Assembly (NCBI RefSeq): GCF_006874425.1 | Contig: NZ_VIJZ01000007.1 | Coordinates: 124,001 to 188,000 of the forward strand | DNA from: Paenibacillus ottowii | GTDB lineage: Bacteria > Bacillota > Bacilli > Paenibacillales > Paenibacillaceae | DNA length: 64,000 nt | Reading direction: 5' to 3' | Shown here: piece by piece, positions 44,037 through 52,900 of the stretch | Numbering within the stretch: the first letter of the stretch is position 1 | How the letters are laid out: every line of letters begins with the position of its first letter | Made by a program: the position numbers and the translations under genes | The notes under the pieces: generated by a model | The model's database searches: none | What the model saw: the letters and a program-made list of their open reading frames with translations, nothing else | What the model was told of the DNA's origin: nothing

Positions 44037-44078
44037 TGTGATCCCAATCACATATAGACCTATCTGCTGTATTAAAAT
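44037..44078 (+). promoter_or_regulatory. Fnr box and -10 of nirBD
   Basis: TGTGA-TCCCAA-TCACA at 44037-44052 matches the Gram-positive Fnr consensus perfectly. TAAAAT at 44073-44078 lies so that the box centre falls near -41.5 from a start at about 44085, the class II activator position. It indicates anaerobic activation of nitrite reductase by an Fnr-type protein. Confidence 0.8.
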
Positions 44079-44160
44079 AGAAGCATAAACAGAATTTCAT
44101 AGGAACGTAGGAGATGTCGTCGGATAGGGAGTATCGTCGAATGAATGGAGGAACCGGTAT

Positions 44161-46590
44161 ATGATAAACAGTAAACAAAAGCTTGTGATTATAGGGAACG
44201 GGATGGCTGGTATCAATACGGTCGAACAAATTTTAAAATTAACAGATAAGTACGAAATTACAGTTCTGGGGAGTGAACCGCATCCGAACTATAACAGGAT
44301 CATGCTCTCTTATGTGCTGGAAGGTAGTAAAACAATAGATGATATCATACTGAACGATTTGCAATGGTATGCGGATCAAGGGATTACTTTATATACAGGA
44401 AAAATGGTTAAAAGCATCGACGGTGAGCACAAGAAGATTCACACCGAAGATGGACTGGAAATTGATTACGATGTGGCTTTGATTGCCACTGGTTCACAAT
44501 CGTTTATTCTACCTATTCCGGGCAAAGAGTTACCAGGCGTCATTGGTTTCCGGGATATCGCAGATTGCTCGGCCATGCTGGAGGCGGCGAAGACCTATAA
44601 GAAGGCAGCTGTTATTGGTGGAGGTCTGTTGGGGCTGGAGGCAGCTAAAGGCTTGGTCAATCTCGGGATGGATGTTACGGTCGTTCATCTAATGGAAGAT
44701 TTGATGGAACGTCAGTTGGACCGGGAAGCCTCTGCGATGTTGAAAGCAGAACTGGAACGCCAGGGAATCAAGTTTGCTATGCAAATGCAAACTGCGGAAG
44801 TGTACGGTCAAGATCGGGTACAAGGACTGCGCTTCTCGGATGGAAGCGAGCTGGAAGCAGATTTGGTTGTAATGGCCGTCGGGATTAAACCTAATATCCA
44901 GGTAGCTAAAGAAAGTGGTATGGAAACGAACCGCGGGATTGTGGTCGATGATTTCATGAGAACCTCCATGCCGGATGTATACGCTGTAGGGGAATGTGTT
45001 GAGCACCGTGGAATCTGCTACGGTCTGGTAGCTCCGCTGTTTGAACAGGGAAGTGTGATTGCCAAGCATTTGGCAGGCGTGGATACTGAAGGCTATGCAG
45101 GATCGGTAGTTTCCACCAAGCTTAAAATTTCAGGGGTAGATGTTTTCTCAGCTGGCGAATTCATAACCCAGCCTGAACATACGGCGATTGTAGCGAAGGA
45201 TGAGTGGAAGCGAACATACAAAAAGATACTGCTTCGTGATAATAAAATTGTTGGTACTGTACTGTTCGGCGATGTGAGTGAATCTGCTAGTCTGCAAAAA
45301 TATGTGCGTCAGCAAACGGAAATGACAGATGAGATCTATGGACAGATCATGGGTACTGGATGCGGCAATCACGGGGCGAAAACGTCATCCGTTGAAACCA
45401 TGGCGGACGATGAAATTGTCTGCGGCTGTAACGGTGTGACTAAAAAGGCAATTGTGGAAGCAATCAATGAAAATGGACTAACCACCGTGGATGAAATTAA
45501 GGCATGTACTGGAGCTACGCGTTCTTGCGGAGGATGTAAGCCCGTTGTTGAGCAAATTTTGCAATATGTTCTTGGAGACAGCTTCAAAACATCAGCCAAG
45601 CAGGGAATATGTGGTTGCACAACCTTGAGCCGGGACGAGATTGTTGAAGCAATCAAAACCAAAGGGCTGACCACTACGCGTGAAGTGATGAATGTACTCG
45701 GCTGGCATAATGATGAAGGATGCTCCAAATGCCGTCCAGCGCTGAATTATTACTTGGGTATGATTAATCCTGATACTTATGAAAATGAGGGAGATTCCCG
45801 GTTTGTAAATGAGCGATTGCACGCGAACATTCAAAAGGATGGAACGTTTACAGTGGTGCCAAGAATGTACGGTGGTGTAACGACTCCAGAAGATTTGAAG
45901 AAAATAGCTGATGTATCGCTTAAATACAATGTAAAAGTTGTCAAAGTAACTGGGGGACAACGGCTGGATTTGATTGGTGTCCGTAAAGAAGATCTGCCTA
46001 AAGTGTGGGAAGAACTCGATATGCCTTCGGGATATGCGTACGCGAAGTCGCTTCGTACGGTGAAAACATGTGTTGGATCGCAATTTTGCCGTTTTGGTAC
46101 ACAGGACTCGATGGGCATGGGCGAAGTGCTGGAACGGAAATTCGAACGATTGGATTTCCCGGCAAAATTTAAATTAGCGGTTAATGGTTGTCCACGCAAC
46201 TGTGCGGAATCATGTACGAAAGATATCGGAATCGTAGGCAACGATGGGGGCTGGGAGATCTTTATCGGTGGAAACGGCGGTATTAAAGCACGGTTGGCTG
46301 ATTCACTCTGTAAAGTAAAAACCGACGCTGAACTGATTGATATTGTAGGAGCCGTGATGCAATTCTACCGCGAAACAGGGCAATATCTGGAACGTACCTC
46401 CGAGTGGGTGGAACGGATCGGTCTGGAAGAGGTTCAGAAGGCTGTCGTAAACGATACAGCTAATCGACAAGCTTTAGTAGAACGCGTTGAATTTGCATTA
46501 CAACAGGTCGAAGACCCATGGAAAAAGATCATCCATGATGAGGATACACGCAAAAATCTATTTGAGGCTGTCACTCCGTCTATTGTGTAA
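44161..46590 (+). CDS. nirB: NAD(P)H-dependent nitrite reductase, large subunit
   Basis: An 809-aa cytosolic enzyme reducing nitrite to ammonium. Domain order: FAD domain (VIIGNGMAGINTVEQIL), NADH domain (VIGGGLLGLEAAKGL, about residue 157), two BFD-type [2Fe-2S] domains (CGCNGVTKK...CGGC about 420-460; CGCTTLSRD...CSKC about 485-530), and a sulfite/nitrite reductase half. The last has the 4Fe-4S/siroheme cysteines in CVGSQFCRFG (about 637) and NGCPRNCAESC (about 677). GGAGG precedes the ATG. It is controlled by the Fnr box at 44037 and forms an operon with nirD. Confidence 0.95.
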   Translation: MINSKQKLVIIGNGMAGINTVEQILKLTDKYEITVLGSEPHPNYNRIMLSYVLEGSKTIDDIILNDLQWYADQGITLYTGKMVKSIDGEHKKIHTEDGLEIDYDVALIATGSQSFILPIPGKELPGVIGFRDIADCSAMLEAAKTYKKAAVIGGGLLGLEAAKGLVNLGMDVTVVHLMEDLMERQLDREASAMLKAELERQGIKFAMQMQTAEVYGQDRVQGLRFSDGSELEADLVVMAVGIKPNIQVAKESGMETNRGIVVDDFMRTSMPDVYAVGECVEHRGICYGLVAPLFEQGSVIAKHLAGVDTEGYAGSVVSTKLKISGVDVFSAGEFITQPEHTAIVAKDEWKRTYKKILLRDNKIVGTVLFGDVSESASLQKYVRQQTEMTDEIYGQIMGTGCGNHGAKTSSVETMADDEIVCGCNGVTKKAIVEAINENGLTTVDEIKACTGATRSCGGCKPVVEQILQYVLGDSFKTSAKQGICGCTTLSRDEIVEAIKTKGLTTTREVMNVLGWHNDEGCSKCRPALNYYLGMINPDTYENEGDSRFVNERLHANIQKDGTFTVVPRMYGGVTTPEDLKKIADVSLKYNVKVVKVTGGQRLDLIGVRKEDLPKVWEELDMPSGYAYAKSLRTVKTCVGSQFCRFGTQDSMGMGEVLERKFERLDFPAKFKLAVNGCPRNCAESCTKDIGIVGNDGGWEIFIGGNGGIKARLADSLCKVKTDAELIDIVGAVMQFYRETGQYLERTSEWVERIGLEEVQKAVVNDTANRQALVERVEFALQQVEDPWKKIIHDEDTRKNLFEAVTPSIV

Positions 46591-46631
46591 AATTGCATCT
46601 AAAATGCCTGAGGAAGGAAGCGAGCAAGCAA

Positions 46632-46961
46632 ATGATCAAGAATGCCGAATGGCTTGTTGTCGGTCATAGTAAGGATTTTCCGATCAGAATAGGACGCACT
46701 ATCCACGTCAAAGGTGCTGAAATTGCTGTTTTCCGCACTTCGGAGAATAAGCTGTATGCTGTTGAAAATAGTAATCCTCACCCCAAAGGTGGTCCTCTTA
46801 CAGAGGCAATAGTATCTGGTCATTATATTTATGATCCTTTGTATGACTGGAAAATTGATTTGCAAACAGGCCTCGTTCAAGAGCCTGACCATGGACAAAT
46901 TAAAACGTTCGCCGTCTGTGAAGAGGGAGAAGTAGTGAAAATATCGCTTGAAACGGTTTAA
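46632..46961 (+). CDS. nirD: nitrite reductase small subunit, Rieske-fold without cluster ligands
   Basis: A 109-aa NirD. The Rieske-like fold is clear (WLVVGHSKDFPIRIGRTIHV; NKLYAVENSNPHPKGGPLTE; YDPLYDWKIDLQTGLVQEPD). However, the CPH and CPLHDW ligand boxes of Bacillus-type NirD/NasE read NPH and DPLYDW here. Both cysteines and one histidine are therefore replaced, and no [2Fe-2S] cluster can be bound in the standard way, as in the enterobacterial NirD type. The start at 46632 follows GGAAGGAAG at a loose spacing. It is co-transcribed with nirB, 41 bp apart. Confidence 0.88.
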   Translation: MIKNAEWLVVGHSKDFPIRIGRTIHVKGAEIAVFRTSENKLYAVENSNPHPKGGPLTEAIVSGHYIYDPLYDWKIDLQTGLVQEPDHGQIKTFAVCEEGEVVKISLETV

Positions 46962-47040
46962 TTCCCTTGAGGGAATGCATAAAAAGGGCTCGACAGGAAC
47001 AATGGTCATGACCCCATTTTGTAGACATTGAAAAAAGCCC

Positions 47041-47875
47041 CTAGGCGGCAAACTGGCGTCGGTACTCTATCGGCGCCAGTTTTTTTAGTTTTCGTTGTGG
47101 CCGTTTTCGGTTATAAAAACGAATATATTTCTCGATTTTGCTTTGTGCTTCGGTAACCGTTCGGATATGATAAGGGTAGAGTCCTTCCGTTTTGAGATGC
47201 GAGAAGAAACTCTCCAGCGAGGCATTGTCATAACAATTTCCTCGACGAGACATGCTGATTTGGGCGCCAACCATTGGGTAGCATGTCCTGGTAAGCGTCT
47301 TTCTGCTTAGCAAACGCTTTGCTGAATGTGCGGAGCACGAGTTCATTGTCGTTGCGTTCGCTGATTTCGTAAGCCACGATCTCGTTATTAAACAGATCCT
47401 TGATTGCCGATAGATATACCCAGCGCTCTCCAACACGATACTGGGTAATGTCAGTTACCCATTTCTGATTAGGCTTTTCCGCAGTGAAATTCCGTTTCAG
47501 GCGGTTCTCTGCTACACGCTGAGCAGGGGCATACGAACTTATGAAGCGTCGTTTGCGACGAATTCGGGATTGAATACCGAGCATTTGCATAAGACGAAGC
47601 ACCTTCTTGTGGTTCATCCAAATTCCATGATCTTGCCAAAGGAACAACTGAAGCTGCCGATAGCCATATTTCCCTTCGTATCGCTGATAAATTTGAAGCA
47701 CCTGTTTCTTTGCCTTTGCATCGCGATCTTTTCGTTTACGTTTTAAATAGGCGTAATACCCACTTCGGGACACACCAAACACGTGAGAGAGTTTCTGAAT
47801 ATCTCCGTATGCGGCTACCTTTTCCATGATCTGATATCTCTCTTGTTTGCTTCCTCCTTCCAGGCTACTAAGCAC
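47041..47875 (-). pseudogene. IS3-family transposase orfB, deleted and frameshifted
   Basis: The frame from 47875 encodes the HTH_21 region and the first part of the DDE core (KWVTDITQYRVGERWVYLSA, first Asp). After FSKAFAKQKD it jumps to AYQDMLPNGWRP in a drifting frame. The remainder (VGAQISMSRRGNCYDNASLE, with the Glu, to YRRQFAA) is in another frame ending at 47041. Roughly 15-20 residues including the usual HSDxGxQYxS block with the middle Asp are missing. The DDE triad is therefore incomplete and the enzyme is dead. Confidence 0.85.
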
Positions 47876-48132
47876 TTTTTTAGCAACTCATTCTCCCGTT
47901 TCAGGTTTTGCACATACCGATCCTGACTCACATATTGCTTCCGACGTCCCCGTCCATCTAGAAGTCCATACTCTCCCCGCTCTCTAAATTTCCTCATCCA
48001 CTTTTTCACACGATCTGCATCCTGAATCTCCAAGTGCTCCGTGATTCGGCGATATGTCCATTTCTCTTCGATGTGAAGGCGAATCGCCTCTTTTTTCAGT
48101 GCAATTGAATAGGTCTTAAACTTTTGTCCCAT
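47815..48132 (-). CDS. IS3-family orfA (helix-turn-helix)
   Basis: A 105-aa orfA starting MGQKFKTYSIALKKEAIRLH. It has a helix-turn-helix (YRRITEHLEIQDADRVKKWM) and a C-terminal leucine-zipper-like segment (KRENELLKKCLVAWKEEANK). It overlaps orfB by 61 bp, consistent with programmed -1 frameshifting in this family. It is apparently intact, but useless without orfB. Confidence 0.85.
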   Translation of the reverse strand: MGQKFKTYSIALKKEAIRLHIEEKWTYRRITEHLEIQDADRVKKWMRKFRERGEYGLLDGRGRRKQYVSQDRYVQNLKRENELLKKCLVAWKEEANKRDIRSWKR

Positions 48133-48237
48133 AAAAATACACCCCCTAGAATTTCATCGGCTAAACCCGGGGGTTTTTCCAATGTCTATTCTAAGGGGTG
48201 CACTTCAACAATTCTGCGGGGCCCTTTTTGTTTTGGA

Positions 48238-49722
48238 TCAGGTAATAGTGACACCTGCACTTGCGTAACCCACCACGGTATTGACGAGGGAGGCACCTGT
48301 CGCAGTGGCAGAGAAAACCATAAGCAGACGGGTTTGCGCGGTTACGGGGATAGCCAATCCAGTAGCAATCCCACTAGAAGTCGTTCCTAAAGCAATATTG
48401 CCAGTCAGTGGAGGGGTCAATGTAGCGCCAGCTCCGGGAACAGCTATAAAGGTGTTATTAGGTGTTGGGGAACTGAACAACTGGGCAGTGATGCTTATAG
48501 ATGAACCGGCGAGGTTTAGTGCAACCGTATTGCTGAAATATCCGGCAATGGATGTGATCACACCATCCCGTGGAACGGAGAAAGCAAAGTTAATAAGTGG
48601 TCCTACAAGTGTACCTGTGAGGTCAATGGTTCCACTTACGAGGCTTATCCCTGTTGCCGAGCTTCCAAAGCCGATTAAACTTGTAGTTCCAACTAGCCCG
48701 CCGGCAACGGTCGTCAAAATTGCCGGTCCACCCGAAGCGAACGGAATGATTGCTCCCGAGCCTGTGGCTCCAGTAACGCCTGTGGCTCCGATAGCTCCGT
48801 CAGCACCTGTTGCCCCCGTGGCGCCAGCAGGCCCGGCCGCACCAACCGCGCCTGGCAGGCCATCAGCGCCAGTCGGTCCTGTGGGCCCAGCAGGCCCGGC
48901 CGCACCAACCGCGCCTGGCAGGCCATCAGCGCCAGTCGTTCCTGTGGGCCCAGCAGGCCCGGCCGCACCAACCGCGCCTGGCAGGCCATCAGCGCCAGTC
49001 GGTCCGGTGGCTCCAACTGGCCCGACCAAGCCATCTGCGCCCGTAGCGCCTGTGGCGCCTGTCACACCCCCGGCAGGTCCAGCAGGCCCCTCAGGTCCAG
49101 CGGCCCCGATAGGACCTGCGGCTCCGACAGGCCCGGCAGGTCCGGCGGGACCCACAGGTCCAGCGGGTCCCGGTGGCCCAGCAGGTCCGGCAGGACCTTC
49201 AGCTCCGGCAGGTCCAGCTGCCCCTACAGGCCCAGGGAGCCCGGGAGGCCCTTGTGGGCCGGGATTCCCTGATAAATACGGTTTACTTAATGCGTTGCTA
49301 ACTGTCGTTCCCGCAGTTCTGATGGCACGGATTAAACTGTCTTTAAGCGTTGGATTGAGGGATTCCTGTAAAACGATGGACAATAGGGCATCCAGCAGTT
49401 GCTGTAATGTAGTCCCTACGCTGATCGGGGAGAAAGGCTTGGCTTCTAAAGCTACAATAGCAAGCTCCAAGGCTGCCAGTAAATCTGCCTTTCCCCCACC
49501 CCTAAGTCTCAAGCTTTTCGTCAGAGCCAGCAATTGCCTTAAAAGCTGTTGTAATAAAGATACATTAGCTGCAGAAGGGTTTGCGAATAGAAGGGGGACG
49601 ATCGAGGTTAATTCATTAATAAGCTTGAGAAGCGCTTCGATATTTCTATTTGCTCTTGTGGGTCTGCGATCTTCGTCTTTTTTTGAAGATCCACTGAACC
49701 TGAACGATCTTTTATGTTTCAT
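48238..49722 (-). CDS. collagen-like exosporium protein (BclA/BclB-type)
   Basis: A protein of about 494 aa in three parts. The N-terminal region (about 150 aa) is helical and Leu-rich ([20 protein letters not shown]). A Gly-X-Y collagen-like region (about 155-320) is rich in [15 protein letters not shown] and a 21-aa unit repeated three times. The C-terminal BclB-like beta domain of about 165 aa runs from [15 protein letters not shown] to the end. Proteins of this kind form filaments on the spore exosporium. ATG at 49722 and TTG at 49728 share an AGGAGGAG site; an ATG at 49743 is upstream of it. The antisense 497-codon frame is a shadow. Confidence 0.88.
   Translation of the reverse strand: MKHKRSFRFSGSSKKDEDRRPTRANRNIEALLKLINELTSIVPLLFANPSAANVSLLQQLLRQLLALTKSLRLRGGGKADLLAALELAIVALEAKPFSPISVGTTLQQLLDALLSIVLQESLNPTLKDSLIRAIRTAGTTVSNALSKPYLSGNPGPQGPPGLPGPVGAAGPAGAEGPAGPAGPPGPAGPVGPAGPAGPVGAAGPIGAAGPEGPAGPAGGVTGATGATGADGLVGPVGATGPTGADGLPGAVGAAGPAGPTGTTGADGLPGAVGAAGPAGPTGPTGADGLPGAVGAAGPAGATGATGADGAIGATGVTGATGSGAIIPFASGGPAILTTVAGGLVGTTSLIGFGSSATGISLVSGTIDLTGTLVGPLINFAFSVPRDGVITSIAGYFSNTVALNLAGSSISITAQLFSSPTPNNTFIAVPGAGATLTPPLTGNIALGTTSSGIATGLAIPVTAQTRLLMVFSATATGASLVNTVVGYASAGVTIT
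48824..49012 (-). repeat. three 63-bp tandem repeats in the collagen region
   Basis: Units begin at 48824, 48887 and 48950 and are nearly identical over 63 bp, encoding 21 residues beginning [16 protein letters not shown]. Such repeats expand and contract by slippage and give length variants of collagen-like spore proteins. Confidence 0.85.
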
Positions 49723-49862
49723 GCTCAAATATCTCCTCCTCATTCTTCCTGCTGTAGAGGTGACAGATGGTTAATCGCCCCGTTTTGCTGATATTCATAA
49801 TATATTTATGGAAGTAAAAAGGGTGAATGCACAAGCATCGCTTTATAAAATATCGATAACAA

Positions 49863-49894
49863 AACGCGGTCCCCAAATAGCTTGGGACCGCGCT
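49863..49894 (-). terminator. intrinsic terminator
   Basis: On the reverse strand GCGGTCCCAAG pairs with the CTTTGGGGACCGC-type arm and is followed by GTTTTG. It ends the SLH gene. Confidence 0.8.
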
Positions 49895-49934
49895 TTCATG
49901 TGTAGTCTATTAGATTTATACGTGTTCAACAGCT

Positions 49935-52900
49935 TTATTTGAAAATACGTACCAGCAATTCAGCCATCTCGCCTCTGCTAATGGCGGTTTTCGGTTTGAG
50001 CGTTCCATCAGGATAACCGCTGATCCAACCCGAACCTATGGCATTTTCGAATGCTGTGGAGGACCAGGAAGAAATCTGCTGATTATCCTTGTAGGATTGC
50101 AATCCTGTAGGGCCGGAAACAGATGTCTGATTCTGCATCACATATGACAGGATCACCATCGCCTGTTCACGGGTAAGGCTCTCATCAGGCCCGAACGTCT
50201 GGGCGGTTAGTCCTTGAATCCATCCCTGACGGTGTGCAGTTTCCACGGCTGATCCAGCCCAGTGTCCCTTCATATCTGTAAATGAGGTAGACGGGCTCTC
50301 GTCTCCAGTTGTTCCTAAAGCTCTAATCAATACGGCTACAAATTCTGCCCGGCTTACCGCACGTTCAGGGCGCATGTTGCCGTCTTTATAGCCCTGCATC
50401 CAGCCTTTGGCTGCAAGAGATTGTAGGGACTTCGCTGCCCAGTGATCTTGTAGGTCTGGCCATACCTGAGCTGGCTCTTGCGAGTCTGACGAAAGGATGG
50501 GGTCATTTTGTGCATGGGTCTGATCCATCTGAGACGCATCCGTAGAAACGGCAACGGCAAAGGTACCTAACCGAGGTGTATTCACACTCACTCCCGATAA
50601 AATTCCTTGTGCATTCATCACAGAAGTGCCTTTTAGAACCTCATGCTCACCATTTTCATACCTCACAAGAACGGAGAATTGGGGTTTCAGATTCTGCAAT
50701 TCACTTGAGGATTCGCTATCCAGCGGCAGAACGATGGACGCAGTCCCTGTCACGGTACCTTTAATTTCTACAGCCTGCCCGATCAGCTTTAGATTGGATT
50801 GCTGTTCAGCCCAATCGCGGAATTGCTGATCTGCCTGCTGGAATGATAGGGTGACGTCTTGCTGGCCTGAAGCGCCCATACTGGCTAGCGTGTCACTCGA
50901 TAGCATCAGTGTTCCATATCGAGAGATCACCGAGGCTCCAATCCGATCCCATTTATTCAGTACAGAATGAGTCAGGAGAATACGACTCAATTGCTTTTCC
51001 TGCTCCAAGCGAATATCAGCGTATGCCTTGCCCTCGCGAAGTGCTTGTTGGATCTGTTCGTCCAGAAATGCCGCCGAAGGAACAAAGAGGGAGACCGTTT
51101 TTCCTTGTTCGGAGAATTCTAAATGTTGTTCGGCAGTAGACAGATCCTGCTCCTCAGTTTTATCTTTATTAGACTTGCCAGTATCCACACTCACTTTGGC
51201 GGGGACGGTGACTTCCATGGCTTGTGTTAAAGCATGAGAACCATCGCTTACCTTCATCACATCCAGTATGACAGTTACAATGGAAGGAGTATCTGCTTTA
51301 AAAATAGTCCCGTCCGTACGCACGATGTCTGGCTGACTGCTACTGCTAATGGCCACAAGGAAGCCATCAGGTACAGCAGGCAACCTAAGCAATGTATCAC
51401 TTGTTGTAGGGGCAGGTATGCTTGTGATGGAATCCGCAACACGCTGTGCAGTTAAGCCTTGCGGATACACTAGCCTAGAAGGAGCGCTCTTCATGCCGTT
51501 TGGGCTCTGCAGTACATAATAGCTGGTTCCCTCGAATACAGGTGAAAATATATATTTTCCCTCACTCGAAGCGATTCCTTCCGCTATAAGCTCCTGCTGA
51601 GCATTGTATAGCTCAAGCCGGGCGCGCGGTAAAGCACCTGTAACAATCACAGAGGCGATATCCTCATTGCCTGCTCTGGCCACAACAGCACGGGGCAGCA
51701 CGTTTATACGGCGTTCTGCTGGCTCTGCCGTCCAGCCTCCATTATCGCTATAAGCATAGTTTAATACGTATTCGCCAGGTACGTTGGTATCGACATTGCC
51801 GGTACCTGAAAGTTCGGGAATCAGAATATTGCCGTATACGCTGTCCAGTACACTGGCTCCCGGATCAGTGAAGGTGTCGCCAGTTTCCAGCACAATTGGA
51901 TTATTGCCGTTCAATCGTACATAAGGTGTATTCGGCAAAGCTTTCAGCACGGTAATCGTGAATGTTCTTTGGACAGAAGCTATACCTTTAGAAATCATAG
52001 CAATTAACTGTACATTCTTATCACCGTCAGTATATTTAGGCCGATTTACCTGACCGCTGTCACTGAGGATATCCGGTTGATCCGAGGACCAGTCGATTCG
52101 GGTGTCGAATGCCCCTGTACGAGGCAGGGCGATAGAATCCTTAATCCCTTGCGGGTAATCCAGATTTAGTGTATTTGCCGCCAAATTCACTGCCTCATCA
52201 GCACTTACAGGTAATGCGGCTACGAGCAGGCTAAAGGTTTTTCGAAGCTCCACTCCGCCTCTTGACACAACCGCTTCAAGCGTGATGTTCTGATCGCCCT
52301 GTACGTAGGTCGGGAAGGTGACATGTCCAGTATGATCCAGGAACTGCGGCTGGCTCGACGACCATGACACCTGAACACCATTCAAAGCATCTTTGGGCAA
52401 ATATACGTCTCCGGTTACTGTCGTGATCGGCAGTTCAAGTGCTTTATATGCTGCATCCACGGCTTCCGTGTCGCTCATCGGCAGACGGAGTACGTGTGCA
52501 GTAAAATCCTTTGTTTTCGTTAAGCCTGCAAGTTGCAGGGTAGCCGTTAGGGTAACATCCGTATCTCCACTACTATAGGAAGGTCTGGTGAGTGTTCCAT
52601 CTACTTCAATGACAAGAGGTTTGGACGAGGACCATTCGATCTGCACTCCACCATAACCGGATAAAGGGAGTGATACATTGTCTTGTACCGCAGACAAATC
52701 ACCCAGCGATAGGGCATCTGCTGCTTGATTTAATGTATCTTGAGCAGTCATCTTCGAAACGGTAACTTCAAAAGTTTGGGTATCCGAGGCGGTTCCTTTT
52801 GTAATCGTTGCTGTCAGTTTTACCTTTTGATCACCCAGATCGTACCGCGGGCGTATTACAGTTCCTTCGTTCGTAATGACGGCAGGAGTATCCGAACTCC

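Larger units (their letters stand above)
47003..48207 (-). mobile_element. IS3-family insertion sequence, inactive
   Basis: A 1205-bp element with imperfect terminal inverted repeats. The left end begins TGGTCATGACCCC and the right end (reverse strand) TGAAGTGCACCCC; both share TAGACATTG and a following A-run and C-run. It is flanked by ACAA target duplications at 46999-47002 and 48208-48211. It carries orfA and a broken orfB on the reverse strand. The intact duplication suggests a fairly recent insertion, but the transposase has since lost a segment. Confidence 0.85.
46981..48229. terminator. intrinsic terminator split by an IS element
   Basis: AAAAAGGGC at 46981-46989 and GCCCTTTTT at 48221-48229 are the two arms of one hairpin. 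Joining the flanks of the IS with one copy of ACAA restores an 18-position stem with two mismatches, placed between convergent nirD and the collagen-like gene. The IS sits in its loop, so neither gene now has an intact terminator here. Confidence 0.75.

Noticed and set aside
48824-49012. 63-bp repeats as a CRISPR or non-coding array
   Set aside because: They are in frame and encode Gly-X-Y collagen units of the spore protein.
48281-49774. 497-codon forward frame, very rich in Pro-Ala-Val
   Set aside because: It is the antisense shadow of the collagen-like gene; the GGC/CCA-rich Gly-X-Y codons keep the opposite strand open. It has no ribosome site.
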